Assembly: GCA_028023455.1 (NCBI GenBank)
Contig: JAQFVV010006255.1
Span: 1,426,001 to 1,490,000, forward strand
Length of the DNA: 64,000 nt
Reading direction: 5' to 3'
Source: Epiperipatus broadwayi
Lineage: Eukaryota; Onychophora; Udeonychophora; Euonychophora; Peripatidae
A program made the translations under genes and the position numbers. Shown here piece after piece: positions 40,501 to 46,956 of the stretch. Every line of letters starts with the position of its first letter. The stretch's first letter is position 1. Under the pieces are notes generated by a model, which searched no databases, was not told the DNA's origin, and saw only the letters and a list, made by a program, of their open reading frames with translations.

Positions 40501-40557
40501 ATCCAAGAAGAATCTCCACAAATAATGGTTACAGCACGTAAATCACCAGTATCCTGA
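1443..40557 (+). CDS. ANKS6: ANKS6 orthologue, 3' part (12 exons, N-terminus outside window)
   Basis: Exons: 1443-1575, 2523-2553, 6025-6252, 13575-13718, 18466-18700, 18810-18924, 24114-24267, 34014-34068, 37085-37152, 38343-38459, 38592-38655, 40475-40557. All have AG acceptors and GT donors, and the intron phases fit, giving 475 residues with no internal stop. Seen: the end of the ankyrin region ([14 protein letters not shown]), a basic [17 protein letters not shown] block at about residues 57-73, [13 protein letters not shown] near 148-160, a Ser/Thr/Pro-rich linker to about 365, and a SAM domain at about 366-430 ([20 protein letters not shown]). Known of the family: ANKS6 is a scaffold of the inversin compartment of primary cilia that works with NEK8, INVS, NPHP3 and ANKS3, and it is linked to nephronophthisis. 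From memory, the SAM arginine altered in the rat Cy/R823W model appears conserved here (PRNQI). ANKS3 is excluded by the linker motifs. The ankyrin repeats must lie before base 1. Confidence 0.95.
1576..2522. other. ANKS6 intron, no features seen
   Basis: 947-bp AT-rich intron between exons 1443-1575 and 2523-2553, ending in a T-rich tract. Nothing else is supported. Confidence 0.7.
2523..2553 (+). CDS. ANKS6: ANKS6 31-nt small exon
   Basis: This small exon has a long T-run plus AG acceptor and the donor GTCAGT. It completes a split Val codon and then encodes [10 protein letters not shown], restoring phase 0. The next exon starts [10 protein letters not shown], so the joined product reads [15 protein letters not shown]. 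That resembles the vertebrate [15 protein letters not shown] arrangement and strongly supports the join. Confidence 0.9.
3611..3829 (+). repeat. 72-bp tandem repeat, three copies
   Basis: Three direct copies begin at 3611, 3683 and 3755 with CTTAATAATAAGTCC and end GACAGGAAATTTC. They differ at only a few positions (for example GTACG/GTACA and CCAGG/CCTGG), so the array is probably recent. It has no coding sense. Confidence 0.9.
4718..4800 (+). repeat. Degraded copy of the 16-kb repeat family
   Basis: It shares TGATGAAGACC, AAAACTAGCCTAGAGAT and CATTGATTATT in the same order as the better copies at 16.3, 45.5 and 57.1 kb. It is short and diverged, so the assignment is tentative. Confidence 0.35.
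5085..5330 (+). mobile_element. Non-LTR retrotransposon RT remnant (degraded)
   Basis: Across frames the + strand reads [11 protein letters not shown] and then [20 protein letters not shown], resembling the LINE reverse transcriptase motif-A stretch (xQLQEKxxE...LYxxFVDxxKAFDxVNRxxLW). Frames are broken and the remnant is short. Confidence 0.4.
6025..6252 (+). CDS. ANKS6: ANKS6 exon with conserved [10 protein letters not shown] block
   Basis: 76 codons in phase 0. It starts [20 protein letters not shown], a block nearly identical to vertebrate ANKS6, and continues into a Ser/Pro/Thr-rich linker ending [10 protein letters not shown]. The acceptor is TTTTTTAACTAG and the donor is CTG|GTATTT, which is weak but in frame with the next exon. 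The Met inside the block is not a start codon. Confidence 0.93.
8187..8366 (+). repeat. 90-bp tandem repeat (2 copies) inside the nested element
   Basis: Copies start at about 8187 and 8277. They share GCTACAGCACAGAAATAGGA, ATTCTGCCGCAG and ACTTTGTG. A third partial copy precedes them. The repeat creates an apparent 132-codon open frame with a duplicated CYSTEIGR, which I judge non-coding. Confidence 0.8.
8637..8890 (+). repeat. 61-70 bp tandem repeat (4 copies) inside the nested element
   Basis: Four imperfect units centred on GCCACGATGTTGTTTTG begin near 8643, 8704, 8774 and 8838. Each is followed by a T-rich stretch and CTTGTTAAAATT. Divergence increases to the right. Confidence 0.8.
11421..12314. 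mobile_element. pogo/Tigger-like MITE, copy A
   Basis: The ends are CTCCTGGGTCTCGTTTTATG and, reverse-complemented, CACCTGGGTCTTGTTTTATG, each beside a TA dinucleotide (TA target duplication). The CTCGTTTTATGCG core resembles Tigger/pogo termini (CCTCGTTTTATTGCG). No transposase remains. A sibling copy with the same end types lies at 48802-49822 and a truncated one at about 34570-34937. Confidence 0.7.
12490..12617. mobile_element. Short inverted insertion derived from the 351-bp repeat, 14-bp TSD
   Basis: Exact 14-bp direct repeats ATTAATAACGTATT flank it (12476-12489 and 12618-12631). The insert consists of the end of the 351-bp unit in forward orientation (..AACAAGGCTGTAAAC). The reverse complement of that end follows, joined to the start of the next unit (CTTAGCAATGAGCGTC). 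The arms form a 25-30 bp hairpin stem around a loop of about 44 nt. The long target duplication suggests target-primed (LINE- or Penelope-type) insertion. Confidence 0.75.
13575..13718 (+). CDS. ANKS6: ANKS6 exon with VIPPF-proline motif
   Basis: 48 codons after a roughly 24-nt polypyrimidine tract and TTAG acceptor; the donor is GTAATG. It encodes [20 protein letters not shown], which corresponds to the LKAVIPPFLPPSSFEL stretch I recall from vertebrate ANKS6. The exon is flanked by large introns and is clearly protein-like against its AT-rich surroundings. Confidence 0.93.
14240..14620 (+). mobile_element. Possible LINE RT remnant (very degraded)
   Basis: One frame reads [14 protein letters not shown] near 14275, resembling the reverse transcriptase motif VDFxKAFDxV. 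The sequence downstream lacks the expected continuation, so this may be chance. Confidence 0.2.
16252..16670 (+). repeat. Dispersed ~430-bp repeat family, copy 1
   Basis: Starts around ACCAATCCTGCCTAATAGGA and ends near GAGTTTTGCCTGTTTTAATA. Shared blocks with the 44.6, 45.3 and 57.1 kb copies include ATTAAAGAACCAAAGACACC, GATCCTAAGATCTAGGTGC and GCACAAGCCTTCTGG. A hammerhead-like core CTGATGA..GAAAC lies at 16515-16539. The family is unnamed to me and non-coding. Confidence 0.85.
17794..17873 (+). repeat. 40-bp tandem duplication
   Basis: Two copies of TATTTAACAAAGAAA followed by TTTTGTAAGTTCTTGTTTAA, starting at 17794 and 17834 and nearly identical. Confidence 0.85.
18466..18700 (+). CDS. 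ANKS6: ANKS6 Ser/Thr-rich linker exon
   Basis: 235 nt starting [17 protein letters not shown], then low-complexity Ser/Thr/Pro/Gly sequence including a run of six Ser. It ends after the first base of a Gly codon (CAG|GTTAAT). Acceptor ATTATTGCAG. The disordered composition fits the ANKS6 linker. An apparent ATG frame opening at 18433 lies in the intron. Confidence 0.92.
18810..18924 (+). CDS. ANKS6: ANKS6 linker exon
   Basis: 115 nt, separated from the previous exon by a 109-bp intron, with acceptor ATATTTTAG and donor ACTAG|GTGAGA. It encodes [20 protein letters not shown] then [17 protein letters not shown] and ends two bases into an Arg codon. The short intron and matching phases support it. 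Confidence 0.9.
18925..24113. other. ANKS6 intron with two unclassified higher-complexity segments
   Basis: 5.2-kb intron. At 21960-22380 and 22540-22920 the base composition is more balanced and the sequence more complex than the flanking AT-rich DNA, as in decayed transposon bodies, but I recognise no protein or termini. A degraded copy of the 16-kb repeat family lies at about 23283-23400. Nothing else is supported. Confidence 0.6.
23283..23400 (+). repeat. Degraded copy of the 16-kb repeat family
   Basis: Reads AGCTAGAAACTAGTCTGG followed by a diverged ATTCATTAATTACTCCTGCTT, in the same order as the intact copies. Confidence 0.45.
24114..24267 (+). CDS. ANKS6: ANKS6 linker exon, Ser-rich
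   Basis: 154 nt after a TTTTTTTTTGGCTAG acceptor, with the strong donor AAA|GTAAGT. It encodes [20 protein letters not shown] and then [18 protein letters not shown]. Phase fits both neighbours. Confidence 0.9.
24268..34013. other. ANKS6 intron (9.7 kb) with a LINE remnant
   Basis: The longest ANKS6 intron. 24300-26900 holds G-rich, moderately complex sequence with short open frames on both strands that I cannot assign. 26900-28950 is AT-rich and featureless. 28955-30400 is an RTE-like LINE remnant. 31200-31800 is moderately complex and unassigned. 31800-34000 is AT-rich with nothing visible. Confidence 0.6.
28955..30400 (+). mobile_element. RTE-like non-LTR retrotransposon remnant (endonuclease and RT)
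   Basis: Reading across broken frames on the + strand in the expected order: [13 protein letters not shown] near the start (APE-type endonuclease N-terminus); [21 protein letters not shown] at 29240-29269 (the endonuclease GDFN motif); [29 protein letters not shown] near 29437; [16 protein letters not shown] near 30110 (RT motif 0/1); and [15 protein letters not shown] near 30260. The GxFGxGxRNER and ExDYIL spacing fits the RTE/BovB-like group. Many stops and frameshifts make it a dead copy without visible 3' end or target duplication. Confidence 0.8.
34014..34068 (+). CDS. ANKS6: ANKS6 55-nt exon before the SAM domain
   Basis: Acceptor TTTCACTCCAG and strong donor GTAAGT. It encodes [18 protein letters not shown] and ends after the first base of the codon that opens the SAM domain. 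Confidence 0.9.
34570..34937 (-). mobile_element. pogo/Tigger-like MITE, copy C (truncated)
   Basis: Inverted relative to copy A. It matches 11435-11790 from TACATCACATCATGAATCCG to CTATCTACCACATAAAAC. It stops inside the terminal inverted repeat (GTTTTATG..) and lacks the outer CCTGGGTCTC, so it is truncated at both sides. Confidence 0.75.
35630..36180 (-). mobile_element. Degraded LINE RT remnant on minus strand
   Basis: The complement reads, in order with interruptions, [25 protein letters not shown] (RT motif A-like, around 36061-36092) and further on KIRRADDI (YADD-like, around 35837-35860), then [12 protein letters not shown]. Order and spacing suit a non-LTR reverse transcriptase, but the similarity is weak. 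Confidence 0.4.
37085..37152 (+). CDS. ANKS6: ANKS6 SAM domain, first half
   Basis: 68 nt encoding [20 protein letters not shown] then EQE. Acceptor TTATTTTAG, donor GTTAGT. This is helix 1 and part of helix 2 of the SAM fold and is nearly identical to vertebrate ANKS6 over [15 protein letters not shown]. Confidence 0.96.
37153..38342. other. ANKS6 intron, no features seen
   Basis: 1190-bp AT-rich intron between the two SAM exons. Minus-strand open frames here look like chance. Confidence 0.7.
38343..38459 (+). CDS. ANKS6: ANKS6 SAM domain, second half
   Basis: 39 codons encoding [20 protein letters not shown] and continuing [16 protein letters not shown]. Acceptor TTGCAG, donor AAG|GTAATT. 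It contains the DLKELGI segment and the arginine equivalent, from memory, to the one altered in the rat cystic kidney allele. SAM domains of this group mediate pairing with ANKS3. Confidence 0.97.
38592..38655 (+). CDS. ANKS6: ANKS6 post-SAM exon
   Basis: 64 nt after a 132-bp intron, with T-run plus CAG acceptor and donor GTAAGA. It encodes [21 protein letters not shown], basic and probably helical. Vertebrate ANKS6 has GRERQILQETIHNFHSSF at the same place. Confidence 0.93.
38656..40474. other. Last ANKS6 intron
   Basis: 1819-bp AT-rich intron. Small local structures only: an imperfect duplication of TTATAATTGCAGTTTG at about 39497-39555, and a perfect 10-bp inverted repeat AATAAAGGTG/CACCTTTATT with a 6-nt loop at 39667-39692. 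Confidence 0.7.
40475..40557 (+). CDS. ANKS6: ANKS6 terminal coding exon
   Basis: Starts after a TTTTTTTATTAG acceptor, completes a Gly codon, and encodes [26 protein letters not shown] before TGA at 40555-40557. The C-terminal tail after the SAM domain is short and variable, as in other family members. Confidence 0.92.
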
Positions 40558-40649
40558 TTTTTAAAAAAACATCTAATTAGTCATAGTGTAAATATTAGCA
40601 AATATTATAAGACTGACCAAGTCATAAGAACAATTACCAAAGATGATAT

Positions 40650-40906
40650 AATAAAAATTTTCCCCCAAAGAATATTTTTATGGAATAAAAAATATATATT
40701 TTATATAAGGGAATTCTATCACACTCTAACATATTTCACTATTTTTGATTTTATTTTCATTGTCATCAAATTCTGTACATAATTATATATATTGGCTAAT
40801 AAGGAAATTTTTTTTAAAAAATGTTCCTTAATTTTAAAAATGGTTTGGAGCTTTTGTCAATAAATTTTATAAAGCAAATTTTATTTTGAATTTTTATTAT
40901 AATAAA
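40650..40906 (+). promoter_or_regulatory. ANKS6: ANKS6 3' UTR with candidate poly(A) signals
   Basis: AATAAA hexamers occur at 40650-40655, 40684-40689, 40859-40864 and 40901-40906, which is 93 to about 350 nt after the ANKS6 stop. In such AT-rich DNA several will be fortuitous, and which one is used cannot be decided from sequence. Confidence 0.5.
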
Positions 40907-41068
40907 ATATATATATATACATTTTTAAATTCTTGTACCAGTTATTTTCATTCCTATAAAAGAAAAGAAAAAATGTATAAATACACACACATTTTTTTAT
41001 ATTTATTAGATTATATATAAAAATACACAAAAATAATCATTAAAATTTGATGGGGAAAAAAAGAAGTC

Positions 41069-41134
41069 AGTGATAGCTGCATTATAAGCAGTTGTCCCGG
41101 GTTAGCAGGTTCGCTTCCCGGCTGATGCTATGGT
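41069..41134 (+). other. tRNA-like fragment with B-box-like sequence
   Basis: A CG-rich island in AT-rich DNA containing GGTTCGCTTCC at 41108-41118, one mismatch from the Pol III B box, between CCCGGGTTAGCA and CCCGGCTGATGC. No complete cloverleaf can be drawn. It could be the head of a tRNA-derived SINE or a tRNA pseudogene. Confidence 0.35.
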
Positions 41135-41865
41135 ACATGAGAAAAAAATGTTTTATCAATTAAAATTAATATTATTACAGTTTATTAATTAACATTAAAA
41201 CAATTGAATTTTAAAAAAATAAAATTTTATAAATATACAATTTAAGAACACTAAAATGAATGTAATAGTGCAATTGGAATAAAATAATTGATTAATGAGC
41301 TACAGAAACAATAAAGACAGGCTTATTCTGAACATTTACTGCAACTAAATGTGAAACAGCATTTCCTTCCTAAGCAATATTTATTAGGTAATATGGCAGA
41401 TTAATAAAATTTTAGAAATTATTAAACAGAACTTTATCACCAGAACATTGTTAACAATCAAATAATGAAATAAACATATTGCATAATAATTTCAAATAGT
41501 ATTTTATCACTAAAGTCAGAAATCTGGCATAATTTTATTAACTTATATTTGAGATTTTTTAAACTCAATTTAGCTCACAATAGTTAAATTATACTTGCAA
41601 GAAGGGATTATCTGTCCATATAAATGTGAGTGTATATATAGTAGAACAGGATTGGATAATTTTTTCAATAATAAATCTATCTCAGCAAAACATTAAAAAT
41701 ATATAAACATCCCAGAGAATTAAGCATAATTTGATTCTACATTACAATACACATTCAAGAAAACATCAGTTGGTAGTAATTATCTTGAATCTAAGGATTT
41801 ACTATAGTAGTTTATGATATATTAAATTTTTCTTAATTAAATTAAAATATTTACTATATTTTATT

Positions 41866-42564
41866 TAGCAATGAGCGTCTGAAAAAATCGTCACTAGGGA
41901 CCTCTGTAGGTCTTTAAAACACATGCTTACGCTATGAAGAAAAGAGAGAATCCCTTCTTTACTTCGACCTACTTTTATATATAAATAGGTGAAGCAGAAG
42001 TGTTTTGATCTAAGAGTGTGAAGCTATTAAATACTTCACTAATTAAGTCCACAATTCTTATAATACATTAATACTCGCGAAATCTTACGATTTACTACGA
42101 GTTAATGAAAAGATCTTATAGTAAGAAATATATTACGATAATTTAAAGTTGTAATTATAAATTTTATTAAACGCTCACTATTATTTCAGTAATAGTTTTA
42201 ACAAGGCTGTAAACCTTAGCAATGAGCGTCTGAAAAAATCGTCACTAGGGACCTCTGTAGGTCTTTAAAACACATGCTTACGCTATGAAGAAAAGAGAGA
42301 ATCCCTTCTTTACTTCGACCTACTTTTATATATAAATAGGTGAAGCAGAAGTGTTTTGATCTAAGAGTGTGAAGCTATTAAATACTTCACTAATTAAGTC
42401 CACAATTCTTATAATACATTAATACTCGCGAAATCTTACGATTTACTACGAGTTAATGAAAAGATCTTATAGTAAGAAATATATTACGATAATTTAAAGT
42501 TGTAATTATAAATTTTATTAAACGCTCACTATTATTTCAGTAATAGTTTTAACAAGGCTGTAAA
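41866..42564 (+). repeat. 351-bp tandem dimer
   Basis: Unit 1 begins TAGCAATGAGCGTCTG at 41866 and unit 2 at 42217. Each ends with CAGTAATAGTTTTAACAAGG followed by CTGTAAA, and the units look essentially identical. The unit has no open frame and no hammerhead core that I can find. A fragment of the same family with a unit junction is inserted at 12490-12617. Confidence 0.9.
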
Positions 42565-43706
42565 AGAGCAAATAGTATTTATAGCTATGGGAAAATAAAT
42601 GCTAGATGGTTATAAAAATTTATGAATTCATAATCCTAAAATACTTCAAATTTAAAAAAATAACTCTACTGGAAGATCTCTAAATCAAACATCTACAGGA
42701 ATCAAAGCTTGCTTCATTTCTTATGTAAAATACATATATTATTTATGTTATTTAAATCTAATCACTCATTTTGTATATTGTTTTATTAGTTTATTGTATT
42801 TATTGATTATATCTCATTTTATGGGCTTTTAACAGCTGTTCATAAGAAAAATTTTGTGTTTTATTTTTAATGTCTTCTATTTTGCCTTGCTTTGTTTTTA
42901 TTTCTTCTTGCTATTACTACGGTCTATATTGGTCAACAGTAATATAGGACATCTGTAAGGAATGATCAATCACATTACCAGCAAAGAATTTCAACTGGCA
43001 GAAGAATGCAATCAACTCGTAAACTATTGCATACTTTACTGAAAATTTTATGAATATACTTAAAATGTTTTCAAATTATTAACAAGGGTATTATAAAAAT
43101 TCATGAAGAAATTAAATTATGAGGACAAACACAATCCTGTGATAACTGAATAGAAAACAAAACTTTTGTTCAGAATTTTAATTATAAATCTTTTCTAGAA
43201 GCAATTACATATATATATAATATTTGAAATCATTTACAATAATCTAATATATAATTCATCAATATGGGCTCTATTCTAGTTATGAGAAATTACTACTCTT
43301 CAAAGAGAACTCATCTGGAGTTGCTATATACAGCTTAACCAAGAAATTGAATACTTCATAGTATTTCAGAATGCTTAAATTCTTGTACCTTATATATTTA
43401 AATATTATGCAATTAAAAATAAAAAGTTACCAGGAGCTCAACATTTATAGGAGTATAATAATCATCAGCCCTAAATGGTTTTATAGTCATGCTTTTTGTT
43501 AACAATTAGCGAGACATCTGATTCATTTAGATGAACTTGGAACCATTATTATAAACTAAAAGTGAAATATATATTAATCAATTAATATTGGATGACTAAG
43601 AGCTGGTATCTAAAAGAAAAATTATATGCATACTTGTGACTTGAAAAAATTAACAAGATTTTCCTGGATCGATAGCAATAATCACATAGCCTTTTATATT
43701 AAAATT

Positions 43707-43980
43707 TTTAATATACAGATTTATAAATTAAGATTACACAATTTAATTTTATCTTGTAGAAATTAGTTGAGTCAAAGTTTTATATGAAAATTATTTATTT
43801 TGATATATCCTTTATTTATTGACAACTTTACTTATTACTATTTAATATACAGATTTATAAATTAAGATTATACTATTAATTTAATTTTATCTTGTAGAAA
43901 TTGGTTGAGTCAAAGTTTTATATGAAAATTATTTATTTTAATATATCCTTTATTTATTAACAATTTTACTTATTACTATT
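43707..43980 (+). repeat. 134-bp tandem duplication
   Basis: Copies begin at 43707 and 43841 with TTTAATATACAGATTTATAA and share TTATCTTGTAGAAATT and GTTGAGTCAAAGTTTTATAT. A handful of substitutions and a small indel separate them. Confidence 0.9.
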
Positions 43981-44600
43981 TCAAATTATTCACTTTAACT
44001 TTAAATCCCCGCCACTCTTTTATTTTCATTCCCATAAATAAAGAATTTTCAACTAAAATATATTATAATAATTTCAAATAGCAACCAAGATCTTCATATC
44101 AATTTTTTCAGAAATTAGTTATGACCTTACTTTTTTTAAATCGAGAAATGGAAAATGCAATGGCAATTTTATTTAATCCATATTTGTTTTATCTATGAGT
44201 GAAAATATTAGAAGTTTTTGACTAATACAATTTGTTCTTTTGTTGGCCTTACCATTGGAAAAAAAAATACTATAAATAATTAATATTAAAACTATGAATT
44301 CTTTCTAAGGTTGAAGGCAAGAGAATTAGAATACATAAGATCTAAATTAATTTAAACGAATATAATTTCATTTATTAAGATTATACCTGTGTTTTCATAA
44401 ATTAAAAAAAAACAATAAAGAAATTAAAGACAATTTCTCACCTGGTTATTATCTAATTTTATATTTGAATTGAAATCAATTTGAAATTTGGATAGGGAAA
44501 CAGATATATTATAAATATTTGTCATCACATGATACAAATAAATGATTACAATTTTTTGCTTAATCATTTTAGTTTTGCATTAATTTTTCATTTTAAAGCA

Positions 44601-45746
44601 GGCAAAACTCTCCATACAGTAATGCCACTCGGTGCAAGCCAGAGTAATCAATGGATGCCAGAAGGCTTGTGCATAAAATCCCTATCTAGTGCCTACTCAT
44701 CCAATATCTCCAGACTAGTTTTTAGCTTGTGGCTTTCATCAGTGAGGAGCCTTGGATCTGAGGGCATTGCACCTAGATCTTAGGATCTAATGCAACCCTC
44801 CAGGCAGCCACCCCCTATCTACTTAACTACAAAACTATGACAATAAAATTGAAAACACAATATTTTCAATCCAAGCTCATTAGCTTATACAGTCATATAG
44901 GTCAGAACTCGGTTCAGTACCCATATATTTTGGTGTCTTTGGTTCTTTAATAACCATAGCCACCACTATCCTATTAGGCAGGATTGGTATTAAACCACTA
45001 AACAACACATGATCACCATTTCTTAATCTTGCTCATACCTGTTATTAAAACAGGCAAAACTCTTCATATAGTAGTGCCACTCAGTGCAAGCCAGAGTAAT
45101 CAATGGATGCCAGAAGGCTTGTGCATAAAATCCCTGTCTAGTGCCTATTCATCCAATATCCCCAGACTAGTTTCTGGCATCCATTGATTTGGCTTGCACT
45201 GAGTGGTATTACTTTATAGAGAGTTTTGCCTGTTTTAATAACAGTTATGAGCAAGCATAGAAAACAGTGATCATGTGATGTTTAGTGGTTTAATACCAAT
45301 CTTTCCTAATAAGATAGTGGTGGCTATAGTTATTAAAGAACCAAAGACACCAAAATGTATGGGTACTGAACTGAGTTCAGACCTATATGACTAAATAAGC
45401 TAATGAGCTTGGATTGAAAATATTATGTTTTCAATTTTATTCTCATAGTTTTGTAGTTCAGTAGAGATAGGTGGCTGCTGGAAGGTTGCATAAGATCCTA
45501 AGATCTAGGTGCAGTGCTCTCAGATCCAAGACTCCTCACTGATAAAAGCCACAAGCTAGAAATTAGTCTGGGGATATTGAATGAGTAGGCACTAGATAGG
45601 GATTTTATGCACAAGCCCCCTGGCATCCATTGATAACTCTGGTTTGCACTGAGTGGCACTACTGTAGGGAGTTTTGCCCGTTTTAGTAACAGTTATGAGC
45701 GAGCATAAGAAATGGTGATCACGTGATGTTTATTGGTTTAATTCTT
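44601..45746. repeat. Fold-back cluster of the ~430-bp repeat family
   Basis: Left arm (44601-45172) is in minus orientation: a full copy (44601-45003), a ~50-bp spacer and a partial copy. Right arm (45174-45746) is in plus orientation: a partial copy, the same spacer (..CAGTTATGAGCAAGCAT..) and a full copy (about 45288-45690) with tail. The switch is at about 45173, where CAGACTAGTTTC meets TGGCATCCATTGATT. The unit-spacer-unit order in both arms implies a tandemly arranged source. Confidence 0.85.
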
Positions 45747-46817
45747 TATTTTCCTACATATTTTATGTCTTTGATCTCAAAATTAATTCCATGTAATTTT
45801 TAATCTCCACTTGTCATTTTACATCAATTATTAATAAATCATAATCCTGATATTTGCAAACATGGATTTTTTTTAACGATGTACAGCATTCAGCTTTTTA
45901 TCTACTTTAGATTAAACAAACACTTCATCATGGATAACTATGAGCATGTCATTTTGGAATTTTAATTTTTTTAAAAGTTTGGTGCATTTTTACATGCTTT
46001 ATACTTTTATTCACTAATCCTAGTTTACTATATTTTATTCATTCTAGAATGATTTGGTATTCCCAAAGTAGCTATCCTTCAAAAGCATGTTGTTGTTTTT
46101 TTAAAAAAAATCCATATTTTGAATATCAAACTTGAAGACTTGAACTCAAACAGCAAAAGAGAATTCAATTATGTAATAAGAATTATAGTTAAAAATCAAA
46201 TGACTTATTATTAGAGAAATAAAAAGAATTATACTTGTCTCTACTTATTAAGAATAAATGTATATTCACCGAAGTTAATTTTGAAGACATGTTAAAAACG
46301 TTGGATACCATTACATTCACTCATTAATATAGAATTTACCTATGGGAAAAAATAATTTCAGTAAACTTTAAAGTGATTTAATAAATTATAACTTTGAGGA
46401 GAAAAATCAGAAATTTATGTATAAGATTAATAATTAGATAATATTTTGTAATGAAAATACAATGATTATAAAATGCTCACAATGATTTAAGCAATTTCTA
46501 TTTGAAGAAATTTGATGTTATAAATTGAAATAATAATGCCATTAATTTACTCATTCCAAGATATACTTTATATTTTTCCTGTCATTTAAAAATAACTTTT
46601 TTTTTTGTTAACTTCTTTAATTTTTGTTATCAAATTTATAATGATTTGAAATCTGTGTGTCATATTTTTCATTTTAAAAAAAAAACATTATTATATTTGA
46701 GTTTCAAATATAATACACTAATTTACTAGGATTACTTTTGATTATTACCTGCTTAATAAATAGTGAAACTTGCTAAATGAATATACTCAAAACACGTGAA
46801 TAGAAAATAATATCTAT

Positions 46818-46823
46818 TTTAAT
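46818..46823 (-). promoter_or_regulatory. NOP10: Candidate NOP10 poly(A) signal (ATTAAA)
   Basis: The complement reads ATTAAA about 36 nt after the stop. No AATAAA was seen on this strand within about 300 nt, so this common variant is the best candidate. Confidence 0.4.
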
Positions 46824-46858
46824 ACTAATAGAATACATACTTACTTATACCCAAAATA

Positions 46859-46956
46859 TTAATACTTGGGAGCTGGCTGTTGCGTCAGTAGGAGACCAAA
46901 TCTTTTTTTAACAGTTATTCTCTGTTTTGAGAATGGATCTTCTGGAGTAAATCTTG
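46859..46956 (-). CDS. NOP10: NOP10 exon 3 (terminal)
   Basis: 98 nt after a TTTTTTTTTAG acceptor (complement). It encodes [20 protein letters not shown] then [11 protein letters not shown] and TAA at complement 46861-46859. Confidence 0.96.

Larger units (their letters stand above)
40558..46858. other. Intergenic region between ANKS6 and NOP10 3' ends
   Basis: 6.3 kb between two converging genes. It holds the ANKS6 3' UTR, a B-box-like fragment (41069-41134), the 351-bp tandem dimer, a 134-bp tandem duplication and the fold-back repeat cluster at 44601-45746. Stretches 42565-43700, 43980-44600 and 45750-46815 are AT-rich with nothing supported. Confidence 0.75.

Noticed and set aside
41866-42216. 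Hammerhead ribozyme in the 351-bp unit
   Set aside because: I looked on both strands for CTGANGA with a following GAAA and found only CTGAAAA. No core is present.
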